From assembly GCA_016282555.1 (NCBI GenBank), contig JAEEKU010000062.1:1-26943 (forward strand): a stretch of DNA of 26,943 nucleotides, written 5' to 3'. Below the pieces are notes generated by a model, which saw only the letters and a program-made list of their open reading frames with translations, did not search any database and was not told the origin of the DNA. Made by a program: the position numbers and the translations under genes. Source of the DNA: Methanomassiliicoccaceae archaeon. Its GTDB lineage: Archaea > Thermoplasmatota > Thermoplasmata > Methanomassiliicoccales > Methanomethylophilaceae. Positions 23,901-26,943 of this stretch are shown here, one piece after another. Position 1 is the stretch's first letter. Each line of letters opens with the position of its first letter.

Positions 23901-24666
23901 CCAGTTCTTTAAGGAAATCTTCGCTGAAACCGGCTATGGAGAGCTTGACGAGAGCGGATATCAGAGGCTTTCCGCCGGAATACATGTACTGTCTGATGCA
24001 GTCCGGAGGCGAGAGAACTTTCTGTTCCCTTTCCGGCCGGTACATGGTATAGATGAGAACAGGATTCATTCCGTATTCCAGGGCGAGTCTGCACATCTCC
24101 TTCTCCGCGGAAAGGCCGTCCATGGTGTAATGCGCCCTCGATGATACTATCCCGATGAAAGGCTTGCCGCGATCCAGCCCGTATCTGCCGATGTATTCCT
24201 CCGGGTCCTGGAACAGCTCCCCGTCTCTGAACCCGACGATAGCCTGCCAGGGAACCTCGACGGGAGGTTTTATCTCCTCGTTTCCTCCCATGAGCGAAGC
24301 GTCGATGAAATCGAACATTCTTCTGAAGTTCTCGTCTCCTCCCCTGATCATGTACTCGTAGCATCCGGATACGATCTTCATGTCGACATTGGATTTCGTC
24401 CAGACCGCCGGATCGCTGCCGATGGATATTATTTTGGAATCCGTTTCGAGGCCGGAGAAAACCTGTTCGAAGAAACTCTTATTCTGCCAGCATATGAGAA
24501 CCGCATCATACTGCCGGATGAGATCGCGCATCTCTTCCGCTGAAATGTTTTCGTTCTGCATTATGGTGGGGCAGAGCACGCGGACATCGCAGCGGAGATC
24601 TCCGGAGATTCTGTCCATTACAGCTTTGTGATTGTTCCATACATGTGCAAGAATACGGCCGGGCAT
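20950..24666 (-). CDS. CobN/BchH-like chelatase large subunit, paralogue 2
   Basis: The 1238-residue paralogue has the same blocks as its neighbour: HVGSHGCMEFLPGKGAGLSE, YPDICMGDTP, DNPSEGLIAKRRSYATI, GRYDVLPTGRNFYSSDP, and YGGKRKGKPMLRQFAG. The Cys segment is kept (C485, C490, C495, C503). The longer frame begins at 24810, but ATG 24666 gives MPGRILAHVWNNHKAVMDRI, which aligns with the start of paralogue 1, and a TATA-like element about 25 bases upstream predicts a leaderless message exactly there. It is transcribed apart from chlID. It may share those ATPase subunits and differ in metal or tetrapyrrole. Sequence drift between the two is substantial. Confidence 0.91.
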   Translation of the reverse strand: MPGRILAHVWNNHKAVMDRISGDLRCDVRVLCPTIMQNENISAEEMRDLIRQYDAVLICWQNKSFFEQVFSGLETDSKIISIGSDPAVWTKSNVDMKIVSGCYEYMIRGGDENFRRMFDFIDASLMGGNEEIKPPVEVPWQAIVGFRDGELFQDPEEYIGRYGLDRGKPFIGIVSSRAHYTMDGLSAEKEMCRLALEYGMNPVLIYTMYRPEREQKVLSPPDCIRQYMYSGGKPLISALVKLSIAGFSEDFLKELGVPVFAPVMMSRMSVREWRESSGLTTDVAWKIILPETEGAIEPIPIGSEMDWEPRNDKKRVLIEERCRKVLRRIKKTIDLQKTPCKDKKVLIFLNNFPCHGAEANIGNAGGLNALESTARILQRLKSEGYSVTAPADGKELRDMILEKKAMNEFRWTTVQEIKRCGGTLYEMETEEYEEYLKTLPEGIPEDIRRTWGEPPGESMVLDDKILISGIRLGNAVVALEPKRGCYGPKCDGKVCRILQDPECAPTHQFMAEMHYFNDIWKADIMIHVGSHGCMEFLPGKGAGLSERCYPDICMGDTPHIYIYTTDNPSEGLIAKRRSYATIISHMQNPVKDVELYGDLAEMDSLLREYQTAKDDPSRCESLRNAMIEKFNSVSINRRLKEDSSIEECVRAVSLFLSGIRSSQTTRGLHVFGDIPAGDERAEMIYSIMKYCDSEDSLMSLIAKKKGYDIEELFSMQPYDEIDGKTADDILAEIRSETLGYISDVFSGKDTTDYGSKKELIREISNRIADSDEMGSLIACMSGKFIPPSPSGFITRGRYDVLPTGRNFYSSDPRSVPTRSAWETGVKLAEATLKRYQEEEGRLPETIGFNWTFTDLIVCGGETMSQMMYLLGAEPVREKDGTVRTFRILSLEELGRPRIDMTVNVSTMLVDNMPGPMDYFDSVMEKIMDLDEGPDCNYPRKHMLESVSEGIEDEEARTRMFGNGPGCGSGGLYLAILASAWKDEKDLTDYYLSCKGYGYGGKRKGKPMLRQFAGMLSRNDITFDKVHSDSVDILSSGRYSGVGGMVAAARFLSGKEIRTYYGDTSNPLKIPVRSFSEEVERVMNTKVLNPQWINAMKEAGYNGASEMTKRITRIYGWQCATRDVDGRVFDGITDKYVRDEENYKFLRENNIYAAGELVRRLLEASERKLWDASEEDLKLLQDRFLELEADLESAAGEGEYQGGSIDVYRYDSLPEWEAEMKKAGDISAMFRDRIGKEKS

Positions 24667-24687
24667 ATCAGTTGGATGCATTATCCG

Positions 24688-24697
24688 ATATTTATTT
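24688..24697 (-). promoter_or_regulatory. TATA box of cobN paralogue 2
   Basis: AAATAAATAT on the minus strand is centred about 26 bases before the chosen ATG at 24666. The predicted start coincides with that ATG. No cobalamin-riboswitch-like leader can fit. Confidence 0.6.
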
Positions 24698-24815
24698 CTC
24701 TTCAGTGCAAGTATGTTTACCGAATGCGAAAAATTACCCGCTACGAATCCGCCGCTTGCAAGACGCGGCTTTGCATCTGCTGCAATACGGAGTCCGGTAC
24801 CGGGTTGCAATGCCA

Positions 24816-24824
24816 GTTTTTATC
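24816..24824 (+). promoter_or_regulatory. TATA-like box of the Sel1-repeat gene
   Basis: GTTTTTATC lies about 28 bases before the ATG at 24848, with no ribosome site between them. It is divergent from the cobN2 promoter; the rest of 24698-24815 shows nothing recognisable. Confidence 0.4.
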
Positions 24825-24847
24825 CGTCTGCAGCGCCTGTCCGGCCC

Positions 24848-25813
24848 ATGGATGATAACGGCGTCAGGGAGGAGCCGTCGATTGCCGCATGGTGCAGGGA
24901 GAACAGGGCGTATTCCGGCATCGCCGGGCTTTACTTTGACCTGCTGGATAAGGGGATGCCGGAGTTCCGGGACGATCGCGAGGCGTTCTGCTGGCTCTCG
25001 GCCCGCAGCGAATCGGGAGATCCGGACGCCATGGCAGTTCTCGGCCTTATGCACGTTCTCGGAATCGGAACCCCACAATCAGACGAGGACGCGCTGGATC
25101 TGTTCAGGAAGGGTGCGGAGAGGGGACATCCCGCCTCCCAGTTCGCTCTCGGTCTTATGTACAGGAGCGGGAAAGGCGTGGAGAGATCGATACCAGAAGC
25201 CCTGGAATGGTACAGGAAAGCCGCAAGCCGGGGCCACGCGGTCGCCCAGTACAACATCGGCGTCATGTACGAGAGCGGTACGGGGGTGCCCCAGTCTTAT
25301 AGCGAAGCCGTCAGATGGTATTCCGAAGCCGCCGGAAACGGATACGCGGTCGCCCAGTACAATCTGGGAAACATGTATGCCGACGGGACGGGGGTCCGGC
25401 AGTCATCCGCCGAGGCCGTGAAATGGTACAGAATGGCGGCGGAACAGGGCATTCCGGATGCGCAGTTCAACCTCGGCATGATGTACGCGGAAGGAAACGG
25501 GGTGCCGCAATCCGATGCAGAGGCGTTCAGATGGTACAAAATGGCCGCAATGCAGGGCGACGCCAATGCTCAGAACATCGTAGGATTCGCTTATTACAAG
25601 GGCAAAGGCGCGGAGCAGTCGTACGAGAGCGCGGCGGAATGGTTCGCCATGGCCGCAATGCAGGGCGACGCGTTCTCCCAGTATTGTCTGGGATACATGT
25701 ATGCAAACGGGGAAGGCGTTAAACAATCGGCGGAAACGGCAAAGAAATGGCTCGAGAGGTCCGCAGCGCAGGGATACAAGGGCGCCGCCGAGGCTCTGAA
25801 GCATTTCGATTGA
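24848..25813 (+). CDS. Sel1-repeat (TPR-like) protein
   Basis: The 321-residue protein consists of an N-terminal head of about 57 residues and seven 36-residue Sel1-like repeats, plus a partial eighth (YKGAAEALKHFD). Each repeat follows the pattern A-Q-x-x-L-G-x-M-Y-x-x-G-x-G-V-x-Q-S-x-x-E-A-x-x-W-Y-x-x-A-A-x-x-G. Such repeats form helical solenoids for protein-protein contact. Repeats 5 and 6 end in an identical 23-base DNA stretch 108 bases apart, a sign of recent duplication or conversion. There is no signal peptide with the ATG at 24848, so the protein is probably cytoplasmic. The open frame extends up to 24632, but that part crosses the cobN2 promoter and has no repeats. The partner is unknown. 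Confidence 0.88.
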   Translation: MDDNGVREEPSIAAWCRENRAYSGIAGLYFDLLDKGMPEFRDDREAFCWLSARSESGDPDAMAVLGLMHVLGIGTPQSDEDALDLFRKGAERGHPASQFALGLMYRSGKGVERSIPEALEWYRKAASRGHAVAQYNIGVMYESGTGVPQSYSEAVRWYSEAAGNGYAVAQYNLGNMYADGTGVRQSSAEAVKWYRMAAEQGIPDAQFNLGMMYAEGNGVPQSDAEAFRWYKMAAMQGDANAQNIVGFAYYKGKGAEQSYESAAEWFAMAAMQGDAFSQYCLGYMYANGEGVKQSAETAKKWLERSAAQGYKGAAEALKHFD

Positions 25814-25937
25814 GATTTCCGCGGATCCGGGAACCGGGGCTGTCCGGTTTCACGCAGAACTCCGGGCAATGTGTATAAAGAAGGCGGGGATCCGCAGATT
25901 CCGGACGACCCTGCCATTTGACGAGAGTATCAATCCT
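25814..25937. other. Convergent intergenic spacer with weak hairpin
   Basis: The spacer between the Sel1 gene and the convergent acidic-protein gene holds AACCGG-GGCTGT-CCGGTT, a 6-bp stem without a T-run. It could be a weak bidirectional transcription end. Nothing else was seen. Confidence 0.3.
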
Positions 25938-26567
25938 TCAGAACAGTTTCATCACGTACGTCATGGCGGCGGCCTGCTGTTCCTCATCCTCTATTTTTTC
26001 TATCCATGATACGCAGAAGTCCTTCATCTCGTCCGTAATCTCAGCCTCTCCGGTGGCGAAAAAGGTCGGGCAGTACGATTCTCCGTATTCGAAACTGCCG
26101 ATTATCTGCTCCCACAGAGAAGAATAGTATTCGAACTTCTCGTTTTCGTACAGCGCCGAAAGTATCTTCGCGGCTCCGTCCAGCTTGCCGGTTCTTATCA
26201 GGTAGCCGATGACGTATTCCGCGCCGGAGTATTCGCCGACCGGAGATTTCCTGAAAAGGACGTCCGTAAGGAAATCGTTGCAGGCGAACTTCTCTGCCAC
26301 CTGTCCGAAGCTTTCGATCTTGAGAAGGTTGTTTTCCATAGCAGGTACCAGGAAGTATCCTACGCCGTCGTAGGAGAATTCCTCGCCGTCCATCTCGTCC
26401 GTTATCTCCTGCAGGTTATCCTTTATGCTCTTTTCCCAGACTTCCAGTCCGGTTTCGGGATTGATCTCCATCAGCTGCGTGATGGCGGATTCCACGGCGT
26501 TTCTGTTTTTCATGATGTTTTTTGATAAAATGCCATAATTTTTCAGCAAAATTTCTTCTTTGTCCAT
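25938..26567 (-). CDS. Unrecognised acidic helical protein
   Basis: I do not recognise this 209-residue protein. It starts MDKEEILLKNYGILSKN and is acidic and mostly helical by composition, with Glu/Asp-rich stretches and no transmembrane segment or signal peptide. Motif-like points are YDGVGYFLVPAMENN near the middle and EYVIGYLIRTGKLDGAAKIL, which resembles a helical-repeat hairpin. The start is ATG 26567, eight bases after GGAG; a GTG three codons earlier overlaps that ribosome site. A TATA-like TATAATAAT (26611..26603) lies about 40 bases upstream. It converges on the Sel1 gene. A role as a small interaction protein is only a guess. Confidence 0.72.
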   Translation of the reverse strand: MDKEEILLKNYGILSKNIMKNRNAVESAITQLMEINPETGLEVWEKSIKDNLQEITDEMDGEEFSYDGVGYFLVPAMENNLLKIESFGQVAEKFACNDFLTDVLFRKSPVGEYSGAEYVIGYLIRTGKLDGAAKILSALYENEKFEYYSSLWEQIIGSFEYGESYCPTFFATGEAEITDEMKDFCVSWIEKIEDEEQQAAAMTYVMKLF

Positions 26568-26602
26568 CGGAAACACTCCGTTTGTTATTATCGCGGGAAC
26601 GG

Positions 26603-26611
26603 ATTATTATA
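26603..26611 (-). promoter_or_regulatory. TATA-like box of the acidic-protein gene
   Basis: TATAATAAT on the minus strand predicts a start near 26582, leaving a leader of about 15 bases that contains the GGAG ribosome site. Confidence 0.45.
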
Positions 26612-26736
26612 CTTGTGACGGCACGGACTGCGTGAAACATTTCCTGCCAAACGATCGGAAAAAGAACCGGAATAATCGTCCTTCAGGAGGACTCCGGCAA
26701 AACTTGACAGAACCGGCGGGATACGGGATGCCGCTG

Positions 26737-26794
26737 TTCAATATATATTGAATTGTAGTGCGTAAATACGCATAAGAATTCAAAATATATTTGA
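26737..26794. promoter_or_regulatory. Three palindromes with exact 21-base centre spacing
   Basis: TTCAATATATATTGAA (26737-26752, perfect), TGCGTAAATACGCA (26759-26772, perfect 6-bp arms) and TTCAAAATATATTTGA (26779-26794, near-perfect) have centres at 26744.5, 26765.5 and 26786.5. The outer two resemble each other and contain TATA-like cores. The layout is 16-6-14-6-16. This looks like a multi-site operator or a bidirectional promoter in an otherwise gene-free stretch from 26612 to 26887. Confidence 0.6.
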
Positions 26795-26887
26795 CTATAA
26801 CGCGGTAAGAGGACGGCGAGCCGGGATTTCAGGAGATTAGCCGGTCCGGACAGCTGCTGGCATCCGCGGGATATCGCTAATTTTAAT

Positions 26888-26943
26888 ATGATTATAAGGA
26901 TAAACATTCCCGAGCTGGATGCATTCAGGAGACCGGATGCGTC
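26888..26943 (+). CDS. Possible gene start running off the right edge
   Basis: From ATG 26888 the frame reads MIIRINIPELDAFRRPDA and stays open to the window end (18 codons). An AT-rich TAATTTTAATAT touches the ATG, but no clear ribosome site is seen. Too short to identify. Confidence 0.3.
   Translation, partial: MIIRINIPELDAFRRPDA

Noticed and set aside
24667..24810. N-terminal extension of cobN paralogue 2
   Set aside because: The paralogue alignment begins at ATG 24666, and the TATA-like element at 24688-24697 would be inside the extension.
24632..24847. 72-codon upstream extension of the Sel1-repeat gene
   Set aside because: It covers the start and promoter of cobN2, has no Sel1 pattern, and a TATA-like box is placed for a leaderless start at 24848.
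26560..26751. 63-codon plus-strand frame
   Set aside because: It starts inside the antisense gene start, has no ribosome site or domain, and ends in the palindrome array.
1..26943. tRNA, rRNA or CRISPR array
   Set aside because: All intergenic stretches were read on both strands; no cloverleaf with TTCGA-type arm and no regularly spaced direct repeats of CRISPR type were found.

Overview
The window is archaeal. It carries an L1-L10-P1/L12 ribosomal operon of archaeal type, an archaeal phosphopantothenate synthetase, an archaeal Tsr3 and an AK6/Fap7-type kinase. Many genes have a TATA-like box about 25 bases before an ATG that lacks a Shine-Dalgarno sequence, as leaderless archaeal transcripts do. 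GC content, short overlaps, ChlI/ChlD plus two CobN-like chelatase subunits, and near absence of TAG stops fit a Methanomassiliicoccales-like (Methanomethylophilaceae-like) methanogen. That placement is inference; no marker gene here proves it.

Region 1 (1-3650) is accessory. It holds a PIN-domain protein translationally coupled to a partner gene that runs off the left edge, the C-terminal half of a DDE transposase, and a broken RhuM remnant joined directly to a broken YhcG/DUF1016 nuclease remnant. An intact AAA/DUF4143 ATPase follows, with a promoter that sits inside two tandem inverted repeats.

Region 2 (3650-13875) is core metabolism and translation. rpl1-rpl10-rpl12 starts from a strong TATA box and ends in a hairpin plus T-run that abuts the start of a divergent FtsZ/tubulin-like gene. 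A SPOUT methyltransferase lies convergently to that gene and shares a divergent promoter region with a long, tightly packed operon: phosphopantothenate synthetase, S-adenosyl(inosyl)homocysteine hydrolase, PfkB kinase, AK6-like kinase, CDP-alcohol phosphatidyltransferase, a degenerate low-molecular-weight phosphatase-like protein, Tsr3 and an MFS exporter. The MFS gene has an in-frame TAG at codon 275. The tsr3 frame has no stop near its expected end.

Region 3 (13876-24666) is a metal-chelatase locus. A small zinc-ribbon ORF faces away from a ChlI-ChlD-CobN operon, which converges with a second, separately promoted CobN paralogue; the two cobN genes overlap tail to tail by six bases. They most likely encode a cobaltochelatase-like, ATP-dependent tetrapyrrole chelatase with two alternative large subunits.

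Region 4 (24667-26943) has a Sel1-repeat protein, an unrecognised acidic protein, and a gene-poor stretch with three palindromes at exactly 21-base centre spacing, before a possible gene start that runs off the right edge. No tRNA, rRNA or CRISPR array was seen.
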